DNA of 64,000 nucleotides from Entamoeba histolytica HM-1:IMSS (GCF_000208925.1 NW_001914889.1:38656-102655), one strand, 5' to 3'. Positions 1-10,271 are shown, numbered from the stretch's first letter. Made by a program: numbers and translations. Notes: generated by a model not told the origin, from the sequence alone.

Positions 1-2
1 TA

Positions 3-2189
3 ACTTTTGATGGAACAAGAACAGAAAAAGATATCAAAAAGGTTGTTCATGCTACTTTTCAAGTTCCATTAAATGAAGAGATTTCAATTACACCTAGTGA
101 TGTATTATTCTTCTATGTTCCAATGAAAAATAAATCAATTGACGTTCATGAAATTCATAACTATAGTGAATTTAATGAACATGAAAGGAAAGAATTTATT
201 GGAAAGATTAATACTTTTTTAGTTGGAGGTGTTCAATCAATTAATGGAAAGGATGTTACAGTATTATTATCAAGACAAGCAGATATTCCAATAGAAAAAC
301 AAATAGTTACTCCTCAAAACCAACAATTTAAATATTCTATTTGTTTTCAATGGCTTTCTATTCCATTTCATAGAAAAAAAGAAGCATTACTTGATTTTTG
401 TAGAACAGAGAATGAACCAATTGAAGCGTCTATGTCAAAATATTTAAGAGATAGGTTATTAGGAATGCCAATAACTGAAATGGACAGACAAATGGAACAA
501 CAATTTAAAGAAGAAAAAGAAATGTATTTAAATAGTCATCCAACTGAAGCGTCGTTAAGTGCACCTAATCTTCCTCCACTAAACCAAGTTCAATTTGATG
601 TTGTAAGAAAATCATTTACAAAACAATTAAGTCTTATTCAAGGACCTCCTGGAACTGGTAAAACAGTTACTTCAGCTACTATTGTTTATCATGTTGTACA
701 GTCAAACCCTGGAAAGAAAGTTCTTGTTTGTGCTCCAAGTAATATTGCTGTAGATCAACTTGGAACAAAAATAACTGAAACAGGAGTAAAAGTGATTAGA
801 GTATATAGTAAATCTAGAGAAACTGAAGATGAGTCGTTATACGATTATTCGTTAAAAACATTAATGGAAGAGAAATTGAAAAAAGATAAAGAAATGTTTG
901 CATTATACCAAGAATACAAAGATGACCCAGACTCTCTTGATTTTGTTAGCACAGCAACAATTCAAAAAAGAATAAATCAAATTGAACTCTCTCTTTTGAG
1001 AGAGACAGACGTTATTTGTTGCACTTGTTGTGGAGCATTAGACACTCGATTAAGTGGGATATTAGAACATATCGATACTGTATTAATAGATGAAAGTACT
1101 CAAGCAGATGAGCCAGAATGTTTAATATGTCTAAATAATTCTGTAAAACAACTTTTCCTTGTTGGAGATCATTGTCAATTAGGACCAATTCTTAATTCTT
1201 CAAGAGCAAAAAAGTATGGACTTGGACTTCCTATGTTTTCAAGATTATTACAATTAGGACATGAGCCATATAGACTTCAATTCCAATATCGTATGCATCC
1301 ATGTTTATCAGAATTTAGTTCTCAAACATTTTATGATGGTGTATTACAAAATGGTGTTACAGCACTTGAAAGACAATTCCCTTCATTGAAATATTTCTGG
1401 TTTAAACAAAATAAACCTATGATGTTTATTGCTGCAAATGGAAAAGAGTCATATGGTTCTAATGGCACTTCTTACATAAATGATGAAGAAGTTTTTATTA
1501 TAGAACAGATCATTATTAAAATGTTAGGAAATAAAGTTAGTCCATCTCAAATTGGTGTAATTACACCCTATATTGCTCAAAAACAAGCTATTATTTCAAG
1601 GCTGTCATTAAATAGAAGAATTTCTGAAGCTCAATTAAATGATATTGAAATTGCATCTGTTGATTCTTTCCAAGGTAGAGAAAAAGATTTTATTATCTTT
1701 TCTACTGTACGTTCAAATGAAATATCAGACATTGGATTTCTTTCTATTCCTCAAAGATTAAATGTAAGTATTACTAGAGCAAAATATGGACTAGTGGTTG
1801 TAGGTAATCCAGAAACATTAATGCAAAATCCGTTGTGGTGTGCTTATCTTCAATTTTTCCAAAATAATAATGTTCTTGTACATGGTCAATTAGAAAACTT
1901 AAAAGAATATCCAATTAAACTTGAACCTAAAGAGGCACCAAAAGCTATTTATCAATTTACACCTAAAGTACAAGAATTTAGTGATATTGAACCATTAAAA
2001 GATATTGCTATTCCATTTAGACAAACAAGACAACAACGCTCAACATTTAATCCTTTAGATGAATTTAGTATTAGTGGTGGTAAAGAAGATAAGAGTGATG
2101 AGTTAGATGTTACGATTTCAGAAGATGAAAGTAATGAAAGTCAAAGCGAAGTGTCTGATTATGATGAAGATGATGGCTTTACAATTTAA
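3..2189 (+). CDS. UPF1: UPF1-like superfamily 1 RNA helicase (5' end outside window)
   Basis: The reading frame is open from the first bases of the window, so the N-terminus (in UPF1, the Cys/His-rich zinc domain) lies upstream. The first visible Met (base 123) is internal. All SF1 helicase motifs are seen in order: GPPGTGKT near base 645 (motif I), VLIDESTQADEPE near 1085 (motif II, DEST as in UPF1 rather than DEAD), GDHCQLGP (III), QYRMHP (IV), SVDSFQGREKDFI (V) and RLNVSITRAKYGLVVVGNP (VI). UPF1 is the ATP-dependent helicase of nonsense-mediated mRNA decay and acts in the cytoplasm; the assignment rests on motif spelling and spacing. The C-terminal 60 residues are Ser/Asp/Glu-rich, ending DEDDGFTI. 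It faces the SEM1 gene tail to tail, 109 bp apart. Family certain; UPF1 rather than another UPF1-like helicase is very likely. Confidence 0.93.
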   Translation, partial: TFDGTRTEKDIKKVVHATFQVPLNEEISITPSDVLFFYVPMKNKSIDVHEIHNYSEFNEHERKEFIGKINTFLVGGVQSINGKDVTVLLSRQADIPIEKQIVTPQNQQFKYSICFQWLSIPFHRKKEALLDFCRTENEPIEASMSKYLRDRLLGMPITEMDRQMEQQFKEEKEMYLNSHPTEASLSAPNLPPLNQVQFDVVRKSFTKQLSLIQGPPGTGKTVTSATIVYHVVQSNPGKKVLVCAPSNIAVDQLGTKITETGVKVIRVYSKSRETEDESLYDYSLKTLMEEKLKKDKEMFALYQEYKDDPDSLDFVSTATIQKRINQIELSLLRETDVICCTCCGALDTRLSGILEHIDTVLIDESTQADEPECLICLNNSVKQLFLVGDHCQLGPILNSSRAKKYGLGLPMFSRLLQLGHEPYRLQFQYRMHPCLSEFSSQTFYDGVLQNGVTALERQFPSLKYFWFKQNKPMMFIAANGKESYGSNGTSYINDEEVFIIEQIIIKMLGNKVSPSQIGVITPYIAQKQAIISRLSLNRRISEAQLNDIEIASVDSFQGREKDFIIFSTVRSNEISDIGFLSIPQRLNVSITRAKYGLVVVGNPETLMQNPLWCAYLQFFQNNNVLVHGQLENLKEYPIKLEPKEAPKAIYQFTPKVQEFSDIEPLKDIAIPFRQTRQQRSTFNPLDEFSISGGKEDKSDELDVTISEDESNESQSEVSDYDEDDGFTI

Positions 2190-2298
2190 ATAAAAAAAAC
2201 TAAAGAAAGTGATAAATCGAATAGTTTTGTTATAGTTATTTTAAATTAAATTTTATTAAAATTATAATAAAATAAAAGGATGAAGTATATGAAGTAAA

Positions 2299-2537
2299 TT
2301 AATGAAGAAGTGATGAACGAATATGATTTGTAAATTCATCAGCACCTTCGTCTTCCCAATTGTCTTGCCAATGAAGAGTAGAATCATCTACATCTTTTGT
2401 TTTAAAATCTAAATAAATGAATATAGAAATAATAGAATAAATAAATAAAGCAAACCATTAAAGTCTTCAAAGATATCATCTTCGTCAAGGAGTTCTAAGG
2501 TGTCGTTTGTAATAATTTGATTAGTTGAAGTTGACAT
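2299..2537 (-). CDS. SEM1: SEM1/DSS1 26S proteasome subunit (two exons)
   Basis: A 63-residue protein made from two exons: 2537-2456 and 2408-2299, with a 47-nt intron at 2409-2455 (GTTTGC...TTTAG). It is too short for a usual ORF search. The N-terminal half reads LELLDEDDIFEDFN and the C-terminal half HWQDNWEDEGADEFTNHIRS. These are the two acidic, tryptophan-containing blocks that define DSS1/SEM1 (known pattern: LLEEDDEFEEF then WEDNWDDD..DDFSNQLR). SEM1/Rpn15 is a disordered acidic subunit of the 19S proteasome lid and also works with TREX-2 and BRCA2-type partners. Its start codon is only 55 bp from the divergent C1D-like gene, so the two must share a promoter region. Identification is strong because both blocks match in the right order and size and splicing restores one frame. 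Confidence 0.88.
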
Positions 2538-2592
2538 AAAAAAATTGAATTAATGAATTTTGAGATGGTTAAAAAAACAGATAAACCTAACA

Positions 2593-2932
2593 ATGTCTTC
2601 ACTACAACTTCAAACACAGTTACAAAGTATTCAAGACGTTAATAAATCAGTTCAATCATTAAAACAAAAATTAGCTGAATTTGAAAAAATTGATTATAAC
2701 ACTTTGTCTTCAGCTGATAAAATTAAATTAAATAATGCAATGGCATATTCATATGCAACACTTTATTTTTGTTTGTTTTCTTTGGTTTTATATATTTATA
2801 TTTAGTACTTTGTTAATACTTCGTTTTGTAGCATATTGTAAATTAAAAGATGACCAAACCAATGTACGCAGTGCAGCAAAAGAGTTAGAGAGAATTCGTA
2901 CTGCTTTAACTAAAACAAAGAAGACTGAATAA
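2593..2932 (+). CDS. C1D/Rrp47-like nuclear exosome cofactor (two exons)
   Basis: Exons 2593-2770 and 2832-2932 are joined across a 61-nt intron (2771-2831, GTTTGT...TGTAG), giving 92 residues. Without splicing the frame runs into a hydrophobic nonsense tail, and a second frame carries the rest. The joined product has a heptad-like helical N-terminus, then KIKLNNAMAYSYATLYFSYC and KELERIRTALTKTKK. This fits the Sas10/C1D family pattern (KL..A.AY..NSLY...L...G......H.V..ELERI). C1D/Lrp1/Rrp47 proteins bind RNA and the exosome nuclease Rrp6 in the nucleus. The protein is shorter than the typical 140 residues, lacking most of the basic C-terminal tail. I chose ATG 2593 over the in-frame ATG at 2560 because the family begins close to this helix and the SEM1 start is so near. 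Confidence 0.6.
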
Positions 2933-3071
2933 TGGTATGAATAACAAGAAGAAAATTAATAAAATTGATTGACAATAGAAAATGTTTTAGGGTTTTTATT
3001 ATGTGACAAATTAAAAATAAAATTAAAATTTTATAAAATAGTTTATTTTATTATTTACTATATTAAGATAA

Positions 3072-5204
3072 TCAATCATCAAACAGTCGTTTTAAAGAAC
3101 GTTTTTGATGAGTTAAGTCATTAAAGAAAGGAAAAAGATGAGAAACTAATCGTGGGAATTTAAGATGAAGGAAATAGAGTTGTAATGAAGCATTTTTAAT
3201 ATCTTTAAATTTAGGTTCTATTAGAGTACGATATAAGACTCTCTTTTCTCTAATATTTAAATCTGTTTTATCAAAGTCAAATGATGTGATTGCATCAATG
3301 TTATGAGGTATGTCAACAATGATAGGAGTTTCAAAAAGAAAGATTGAATTGATAATTCTTTTTTTCATAGACTCGATTTCTTCTTGATCCCCTAAAAGTA
3401 ATAGTTCAGTGTAATTAAAGTCTTTAAACATCTCATGTATTTTAAGTGTATTTTGTTCTTCATTTTCTTCGAAGGTTTCAAAATATGTGTCTAAAGTAGT
3501 AAAACAAACTGACTCTTTCAGGTCAACATAATTAATAACTTCTTCATCTATACAATCAAACACCTGTTGTAATGGCATTGTGGCTTCTTTTAATTTTTTT
3601 GGAACAAACACTATTTTAATAAGATATTGTTTCATTTGTTCTTCATTAATCCAGTTTTTTAGTTCTTCATTAATCAATAATACAATTCGTTGTTCTTCAT
3701 TACCTGTTTTCTTTCTTTGTTCAGTGGCAAATGGTATAACTTCATCAAATAACCATAATAAAAAGCATTCTTCATTTATGTAACCATCAGATGTATCTTT
3801 AAAATATACTTTGTCATTAAAAAGTAATGTCATTTGTTTTTTAACAATTTCTTTTACACAACATAAAGGACGAGCACCTTTTCCATCTCCATTAATACAA
3901 AGTATGACACTTGCTTTCATTTCTTTAATTTCTTCACTCTTTCTCATTCTTCCACTTCTTGTAGTCCATCCACTACTTTTTTTTAAATTAGGTGGTTCAT
4001 AAACGTCACAACAAATAATTAAAGATAAAGGAACACCTTCAATAACCTTTACTAATTCATTAACAAAATTATTAACTGTTGCAATAATATCATTTTTATG
4101 TTTTAATTTTTCTTTAATACTGTCATCTGGAGTGTCTTTAGTTACAATAACATTGTCACTTTTTTTTCTTATATCTTCTTCGTTTTGTTCTTTTATTTCT
4201 TTCTTTTGAAGACTTTTTCTTTCATTCTTTACTTTTTTAAGTTCAATCTCATTAATTTCTTTTTGTAATTCTTGATTAATTTCAATTAAATCTCCTGTAT
4301 AATTACAACGATATGCTAAATTAAATTGCTCTTTAATAAGTCTACTATTTTTAATAAGAAACTGAAGATATTCCATTATATGAATTTTCTTAAGAAAAGT
4401 AAAGCTTTTATTATTAAGTTGATTAACACAAAGTTCTATTGTTTTATAAATTGGTTCATTTTCATCTCCATAATCTTTTGGTAAAACAAATACATCTATA
4501 CCTGCTTTGTCTAATTGATGTTCTATATTTTTCATTAATTTAAATACAAAATGATTAATAATAATTAAGGCTCTTCCATTGTAATTTAATTTTTTTTTCT
4601 TTTCATTGATTTGTGGAACTAATGATTCAATACACCACTTTTGTATATCAGTACATTTAATTGATAACATTAAATTAAATGAAAAAATACATTTCTTTTC
4701 CATTTCATTATAAGTACTTTTCTTTGCACATTCAGTTTTGTTAAGAACAATAAATGGATAAATAATATCACCATCTGGACTTAATCCTATGATTCCATTT
4801 GATAATCGGGATTCACGATCAATAAATACATCTCCTCCATCATACTTAGAATAACACTCAATTTGTTTACCTTCATATAATTGAAATCCAAATGTATCAC
4901 AACAATATACAAATTCTTTACGTATTGGTTTAATTAAAACTTCAATTTGATTTTGAATCTCTTTAATATATTCATCACTTGACTGAACAAGAACACATTT
5001 TAATTTATGTAATTCTAACCCTATCCCAGAGAATACTTCATTAATTTGTGTTGGTTGTTTATTATGAACTTCACGACAATATGTAGTTAATGTATTTTCT
5101 GTTATTGCAATATTTCTTTCCAACATGTCTTGGATATGACGGTTAAATTTAATATGATTCTTTAAGAATTGACTGTCAGGTATTTTTGTTCTGTCTTTAC
5201 TCAT
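3072..5204 (-). CDS. Protein with two tandem degenerate DDE-transposase-like halves
   Basis: 710 residues, single exon. Not recognised by name. The protein seems to contain the same fold twice. Half one (about 98-262) has YCCDTFGF, then NGIIGLSPDGDIIYPFIVLNK, then ALIIINHF and IDVFVLPKDY. Half two (about 394-550) has IICCDVYEPP, then ASVILCINGDGKGARPLCC, then IVLLINEEL and IVFVPKK..ATMPLQQ. This order resembles the pogo/Tigger DDE_1 domain (D.tgf ... a.G..lPp.ii.kg ... llllDn..sH ... v.LPp.tt..lQPLD). In both halves the first Asp is kept, but the position of the second is Asn (IIIN, LLIN), so transposase activity is unlikely. A Lys/Glu-rich linker at 310-375 separates the halves. This suggests a domesticated transposase relative; the homology is inferred from pattern only. 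Its 3' end faces the C1D-like gene. Confidence 0.45.
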   Translation of the reverse strand: MSKDRTKIPDSQFLKNHIKFNRHIQDMLERNIAITENTLTTYCREVHNKQPTQINEVFSGIGLELHKLKCVLVQSSDEYIKEIQNQIEVLIKPIRKEFVYCCDTFGFQLYEGKQIECYSKYDGGDVFIDRESRLSNGIIGLSPDGDIIYPFIVLNKTECAKKSTYNEMEKKCIFSFNLMLSIKCTDIQKWCIESLVPQINEKKKKLNYNGRALIIINHFVFKLMKNIEHQLDKAGIDVFVLPKDYGDENEPIYKTIELCVNQLNNKSFTFLKKIHIMEYLQFLIKNSRLIKEQFNLAYRCNYTGDLIEINQELQKEINEIELKKVKNERKSLQKKEIKEQNEEDIRKKSDNVIVTKDTPDDSIKEKLKHKNDIIATVNNFVNELVKVIEGVPLSLIICCDVYEPPNLKKSSGWTTRSGRMRKSEEIKEMKASVILCINGDGKGARPLCCVKEIVKKQMTLLFNDKVYFKDTSDGYINEECFLLWLFDEVIPFATEQRKKTGNEEQRIVLLINEELKNWINEEQMKQYLIKIVFVPKKLKEATMPLQQVFDCIDEEVINYVDLKESVCFTTLDTYFETFEENEEQNTLKIHEMFKDFNYTELLLLGDQEEIESMKKRIINSIFLFETPIIVDIPHNIDAITSFDFDKTDLNIREKRVLYRTLIEPKFKDIKNASLQLYFLHLKFPRLVSHLFPFFNDLTHQKRSLKRLFDD

Positions 5205-5910
5205 TCAATTAACTATTTTTAGTTAGATTTTTTCTTTTACTTTTTTATTGGTAGTTATTTGTAATTTATTATTTTTAATTCTCTTTTTTCTTGTCTGATA
5301 TTCCAAAAAAAAATCATTCAAATCAATGAAAATAATTTGAAATTTACCTTTTTAATGAATGTAGTTTCTTTCTATTAAGGCAAAATATTTCTCATTTCAC
5401 AGTCTTTTTAAATATAATATTTTTTATTGTTTATGTCTTATTCAAATTATTGTGTACTACCAAAATTTATTGTTTGAGAATAACTCATTTGTCAATATTT
5501 TGTTTTTTATTTTATTAGACTCTTCTCTTTTTTCAATTATCTTTTTATGTGAGTATTAATGGAGTTTCCATTTAACTTTAATTGAAATAATACATAACAA
5601 TGTCATTCAAAATAGTAATATTCTCAGAGTGTCTATGTCCAATAATTAGAGCATTTCAGTATTTTGATATTATTAATTCAAAACATAAATAAAAAATATT
5701 ATTAATATAAATATTCAATGTTATTAAAAATAAGAATCATTATAAATATTCTTTTTTTATTGGTTATTTTGAAAAAACGATAAGAATTATTAACAATTAG
5801 AATGAAATGTTCAATAACATCAATAATTAAAATAAGTAAAATATATTGTTTATAATTTTTAATAATAAACAAACTAATACAATAATTATATTTATAACTT
5901 AATTAATAGC
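5205..5910. other. Intergenic, 706 bp, no gene seen
   Basis: AT-rich DNA upstream of the transposase-like gene and downstream of the kinase gene, both on the minus strand. All frames are broken by stops and I see no repeat from elsewhere in the window. It should hold the promoter of the 5204 gene and the terminator of the kinase gene. Confidence 0.6.
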
Positions 5911-8900
5911 TCATAATAATTCATTATAATTTACATCTTCTAAAACATATTGACTTGGCTGTTCATTGTTTAAACAATTATAGTATAATTCATTTAAAAT
6001 TTCTACAACTTTATCATCTTTCATTTCAGTGGTTTGAAGTAAGTAATTGAAAGCATTTTCGTTTCCACATTTAGCAGCTTGAAATAATAAAAAGGTTCCT
6101 TCACTTGGACAAAAATCAATTGGTCCATCTATTAACTCTTTTCCAATTATTTGATCTACTAATGAACTTCTTTTCTTAATATCTTTTAAATAATGTAATT
6201 TCTTTTCTTTATGGAACAAAGTTAATGCAATTTTTTCTTTACAACAATTTAACTCACTTGATCCATTCTGATAATATTTAAAAGCAAGCTTTGAGTTTTG
6301 GATAACACCAGCTCCATACTCATATAATAGTCCAAGATACCAATATGATTCTTTAATATTTAAACTTAATGCTTCTTCAAATACACTTCTTGCTTCTTCA
6401 AATTGATAATAATACAACAAACATTTCCCATATATAATAAAAGCTCTTGCATGTCCATTTATAGAAGCAAGTTTACTCCAGTACATTGCTTTATCAATAT
6501 TTCTTTGGGTTCCATCTCCATAATAATAACAATTTGAACAATTAAACTGTCCACTAACAATACCTTTTTTTGCACTTCTTTTAAACCACTTAAACGCTTT
6601 CTTTTTGTTACACTCAACTCCTTCACCATCAAAATAACATCTTCCTAAATTACACATGGCTTTTCCACATCCTTCTTTAGCACTTTTATAGTACCATTTT
6701 ACAGCTTCTTTCTTATTCACTTTAAAATTTTCTCCAAGATAATACCAACACCCAACATTAAACATAGCAATACTACTTCCATTATTTGCAGCTTGTAATG
6801 TCCATTGGACATACAGTTCATTACTCATTTTAACACCTGTTCCATATTTGTAACAACTTGCAAGAAGACACTCTGCTTCTGCATATCCTAGTTCAGCTGA
6901 TTTTTTAAGATACTCTATAGCTTTGTAGTCATCTTTCTCAACTCCGTCTCCATTAAAATAGCAGACTGATGCATTAAACATTCCCTCTTTACATCCCTTT
7001 TCTGAAGAACGAATAAAACATTGCACAGCTTCAACACAATCTCTTACTTCATTTTCATACTCATTTCCACTAAACAATATCATTCCTTTATTATTCTCTG
7101 CAATTCCACTTCCTTGACCACTTGCAATGTTGAATAATTGCAATGCCTTATTTATTTGTTTACTTGTTCCATATCCTAATGAATAAAATACACCACTATT
7201 ATTAATACCATAAACATCTCCACATATTGAAGCTTTATTAAATAATTCTAATGCTATTTTATTTGATTCTGAATCTTCTTGAATCATAAACAATAATAAT
7301 CCTAATTGTACTTCTGATCCAGGGTATTGTTCATTTACAAGTTGTCTTAATAACCTTTCACTTTTCAATAAGTTAGTTGGTTGGAGATATATTGACCGTT
7401 TTGCAAGTTCAAACATAGCATCTTTATTTCCATTTATAGTTAAATATTCTAAATATTTATTTATTTGTTCATCATTTAATCTAATAGAATTATCCATTAA
7501 ATCTAATAACAATTCTTCTGACTCATAATCATTTTCATATAAACACTCAATTAATAAGTCTATAGCTTCTTTGTACATATTTTCTTCAATATATATTTTA
7601 CTTAATTCTTTTTTACACCAAAGATTTTTTCCTCCTTTTTTAAATGCTTCTAATGCCTCTTTTCTTCTTCCTATCTTTTTCATTTCTTTTCCTTTAAAAT
7701 ACCAACTTTTCCCATCATTTCCATTATAATATGTATTTCTTATTGTAAATGATAATGTTGATTGGTTTAACTGAATATATTGAGTTCCTTCTAATATATA
7801 ACCATGTTTCTCAATTTTAGGAATTGGACTAACCATCATTTCATTAGTTCCACTTCTTATTTTTTGTATTTTTTCAATTAACTCTTCACAACCCCATCTG
7901 TTTTTAGGGTCTTGGCTCCAACACCCTTCAATAATTGAATAAATTCTACTGGAAATAACAGTAGTTTGTTTTGGTCTTTTTCCTTCCAGTATGAATTGTT
8001 TAATTTCATAACTTTTCATCCCACTAAATAATTCTCTTTGTGAAATAACTTCATATAACATCATTCCAAATGAATATATATCACATTCAAATCCATACAT
8101 TTCCATTTTCATTACTTCAGGTGCCATATATGATATAGTTCCAACACCACCAGTCATATGACTTTCATCTTTTAATGTAGAACTTCCAAAATCAGTTAAC
8201 TTTGCATTAATATCAACAACTTTTTTTGTATTAAATAAAACAACATTTGCAGGTTTAATATCACGATGAATAATATTGTTACGATGAAGAAATTGAATTC
8301 CTTTTAAAACATCAATCAAAACCTTCATTTTAATCTCATAATTCATTTCTTTCAAACATTTATCAAAACTACCACAAGGAGCAAGTTCCATGATAATATG
8401 AACTGTTGCTGAATAATAAACCATTCCATAACACTGTATTAAAAAGGGATTTCTAAGTGATGTAATAATTTGTAATTCTTTTTCTATTAAGTCTAAAGAC
8501 CCATTAATTCGTTTTATCGCACATTTCATTGAATTATAAACACCTTCAAAAACTATCCCAAAACTTCCACGTCCAAGTTCTTTTTTTGAGTCTAACCCCT
8601 GTATAAATTGTGGGTTTATCCATAATGAAGGTTCACTAGTAAATTTAAAATCATAAGATTTCCATTGGGTTAAATTCAAAAAAATAAAAACAGAACAATC
8701 TATATAACATGAACAGAAAGGTTTAACACAAATAGTTAATTCTTTAATTTCATTAGGTTGAAGTAACAATTTACGAGGATGAAACTCTATTGAATACATC
8801 TCATTTTGTATATTACTAACAGTAATAACTTGAGATGATTGAGTTTTATTGATGTATTTTGACACAATGATTGTTTCTTTCATTACTATAAGTTGCTTTT

Positions 8901-9027
8901 CATTTTTTATGACAACTGTTTTTTCATTACTGTTAAGTTCTTTTCCATCAATAATTATATAATCATCTTTTTTCTCTTCAACTGAATCTTCCTCAAATTC
9001 ATTAAAATCAAAATCTTGACTATTCAT
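5911..9027 (-). CDS. Protein kinase fused to Sel1-like repeats
   Basis: 1038 residues. Residues 1-20 are acidic. About 50-130 form a beta-rich segment resembling an MSP-type immunoglobulin fold (FHPRKLLLQPNEIKELTICV). A full kinase domain follows at about 148-390: glycine loop GRGSFG (152-157), AIK lysine (172), catalytic HRDIKPAN (254-261), DFG (279-281) and APE (302-304), so it should be active. It looks TKL-like or Ser/Thr-specific (HRDIKPAN; W..DP..R near 370-377). From about 530 to 940 there are eight or more Sel1-like repeats (pattern A...G..Y..G.GV..D...A..Y...A...G), alpha-solenoid repeats that act as a protein scaffold. No signal peptide or membrane segment is present, so it is probably cytosolic. 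Kinase plus Sel1 fusions occur in several amoebae; the target is unknown. It is divergent from the Derlin gene. Confidence 0.9.
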   Translation of the reverse strand: MNSQDFDFNEFEEDSVEEKKDDYIIIDGKELNSNEKTVVIKNEKQLIVMKETIIVSKYINKTQSSQVITVSNIQNEMYSIEFHPRKLLLQPNEIKELTICVKPFCSCYIDCSVFIFLNLTQWKSYDFKFTSEPSLWINPQFIQGLDSKKELGRGSFGIVFEGVYNSMKCAIKRINGSLDLIEKELQIITSLRNPFLIQCYGMVYYSATVHIIMELAPCGSFDKCLKEMNYEIKMKVLIDVLKGIQFLHRNNIIHRDIKPANVVLFNTKKVVDINAKLTDFGSSTLKDESHMTGGVGTISYMAPEVMKMEMYGFECDIYSFGMMLYEVISQRELFSGMKSYEIKQFILEGKRPKQTTVISSRIYSIIEGCWSQDPKNRWGCEELIEKIQKIRSGTNEMMVSPIPKIEKHGYILEGTQYIQLNQSTLSFTIRNTYYNGNDGKSWYFKGKEMKKIGRRKEALEAFKKGGKNLWCKKELSKIYIEENMYKEAIDLLIECLYENDYESEELLLDLMDNSIRLNDEQINKYLEYLTINGNKDAMFELAKRSIYLQPTNLLKSERLLRQLVNEQYPGSEVQLGLLLFMIQEDSESNKIALELFNKASICGDVYGINNSGVFYSLGYGTSKQINKALQLFNIASGQGSGIAENNKGMILFSGNEYENEVRDCVEAVQCFIRSSEKGCKEGMFNASVCYFNGDGVEKDDYKAIEYLKKSAELGYAEAECLLASCYKYGTGVKMSNELYVQWTLQAANNGSSIAMFNVGCWYYLGENFKVNKKEAVKWYYKSAKEGCGKAMCNLGRCYFDGEGVECNKKKAFKWFKRSAKKGIVSGQFNCSNCYYYGDGTQRNIDKAMYWSKLASINGHARAFIIYGKCLLYYYQFEEARSVFEEALSLNIKESYWYLGLLYEYGAGVIQNSKLAFKYYQNGSSELNCCKEKIALTLFHKEKKLHYLKDIKKRSSLVDQIIGKELIDGPIDFCPSEGTFLLFQAAKCGNENAFNYLLQTTEMKDDKVVEILNELYYNCLNNEQPSQYVLEDVNYNELL

Positions 9028-9454
9028 TCAACACTTTTTCTTTAAAATATTTTTTTTAAGTTTTGTTATTATTTATATAAAAATGTTTTTTAAAACTAAA
9101 TAATTAATTAAAAAAGCAAAATAACTTATTAGGTAAAATTTTTTATTATCTCTGACAAAAATGTATTAAAATAATTATAATCATACCAACGTAGTAAAAG
9201 AAATAAAACAGAAATAGATTTGTCTTTTATCACTAAACAACAATTTATAAATTTAATTATCCGAGTTATGTCATAGAATATGTTCCACTTTCAATAATAT
9301 TATTACTATTTTCTTTTAACACAATACTTAAATGAATATTAATTTTAATTGAATATCTACCAAAAACATTAAAAAAACCTTTATGGTTTATTTTCATTAA
9401 ACAATAGATCTTGATAAAATGAAAAACTAAAAAATTTTAATACATCACCATAGA
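9028..9454. other. Divergent intergenic region between kinase and Derlin genes
   Basis: 427 bp of AT-rich DNA separate two start codons pointing outward. Promoters for both genes should be here. I see no strong GAACT motif close to either start and no open frame. Confidence 0.5.
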
Positions 9455-10271
9455 ATGGAAATTTTGAATGTCTTTGCTGGATATCCTATAATAACTCGAA
9501 CCATTTTAATTATGATTATAAGCCTTTTTGTGTTAATGAAAGTTCGAATAATTCATATCTCACAACTATCATTTGACGTTGATGCAATTCTTTCTGGTGA
9601 AATTTGGAGATTAGTTACACCATTTCTAGTGTATTCTGATAGGTTTAGTATTTGGTTTTTATTTGAGCTTTTGTTTATGTTTGTTATTCTTTTATTTTAA
9701 CTATATTCTTTAAATAAACTAACGTAATAGCTCTCAGGCATTATCTCAAATTGAACAAACTTATAGAAGTTGGTTACATTGTTTATGGGTTATTTTTATA
9801 GGATGTTCAGGGATTTTAGTTTTGTCTTTTACATTTCATTTTATAGGTTATGTCCCAGGACAACTCCCTTTATTATTCAATTCATTTTCTAACTTTATAA
9901 TTTATCTCTGGTCAAAACAAAATAGAGAACAAAGAGTCGTAATGTTCTTCATATTTGTTATACCTCTTGTATATTTCCCCTGGATTTCTCTATTACTTCA
10001 TGTCTCCTTTATAAGTGAAGCTATTAACGACATTTATGGCATTTTTATTGGTCATGTTGTTTATTGGTTAGAAACAGTGTTCCCAATGTACTATAACTGG
10101 AAACCACTAGAATTACCAAAATTCTTGTATGACCTTTTCATTCATCCTATTCATCTAGAAGAAGAGCAAAACCCTAATATCGAACTCAATGAAGAAAATC
10201 AAATAGAAGGTCAACAACTCAATGAAGAAAATCAAATAGAAGGTCAACAACTTAATGAAAATGATGAATAA
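9455..10271 (+). CDS. Derlin family ER membrane protein (two exons)
   Basis: Exons 9455-9678 and 9731-10271 flank a 52-nt intron (9679-9730, GTTTGT...AATAG); the joined protein has 254 residues. The first exon carries a membrane helix and the Derlin signature IWRLVTPFLVYSDRFSIWFLFELLFM (written here in part: WRL.T.F, a family hallmark). The second gives further hydrophobic helices. Length and topology fit Derlin/Der1, rhomboid pseudoproteases that pull misfolded proteins out of the ER for degradation. The C-terminal tail is hydrophilic and contains an exact tandem duplication of 33 bp (10185-10250), giving two 11-residue units LNEENQIEGQQ followed by a partial third. Splicing is required: without it the N-terminal and C-terminal frames are disconnected. 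No SHP box for p97 binding was recognised at the C-terminus. Confidence 0.85.
10185..10250 (+). repeat. Exact tandem repeat, 2 x 33 bp, inside the Derlin gene
   Basis: Two identical 33-bp units (10185-10217 and 10218-10250) followed by a diverged partial copy. The unit keeps the frame and encodes an acidic, glutamine-rich 11-mer in the cytosolic tail. The perfect identity points to recent slippage and probable length variation between strains. Confidence 0.95.
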
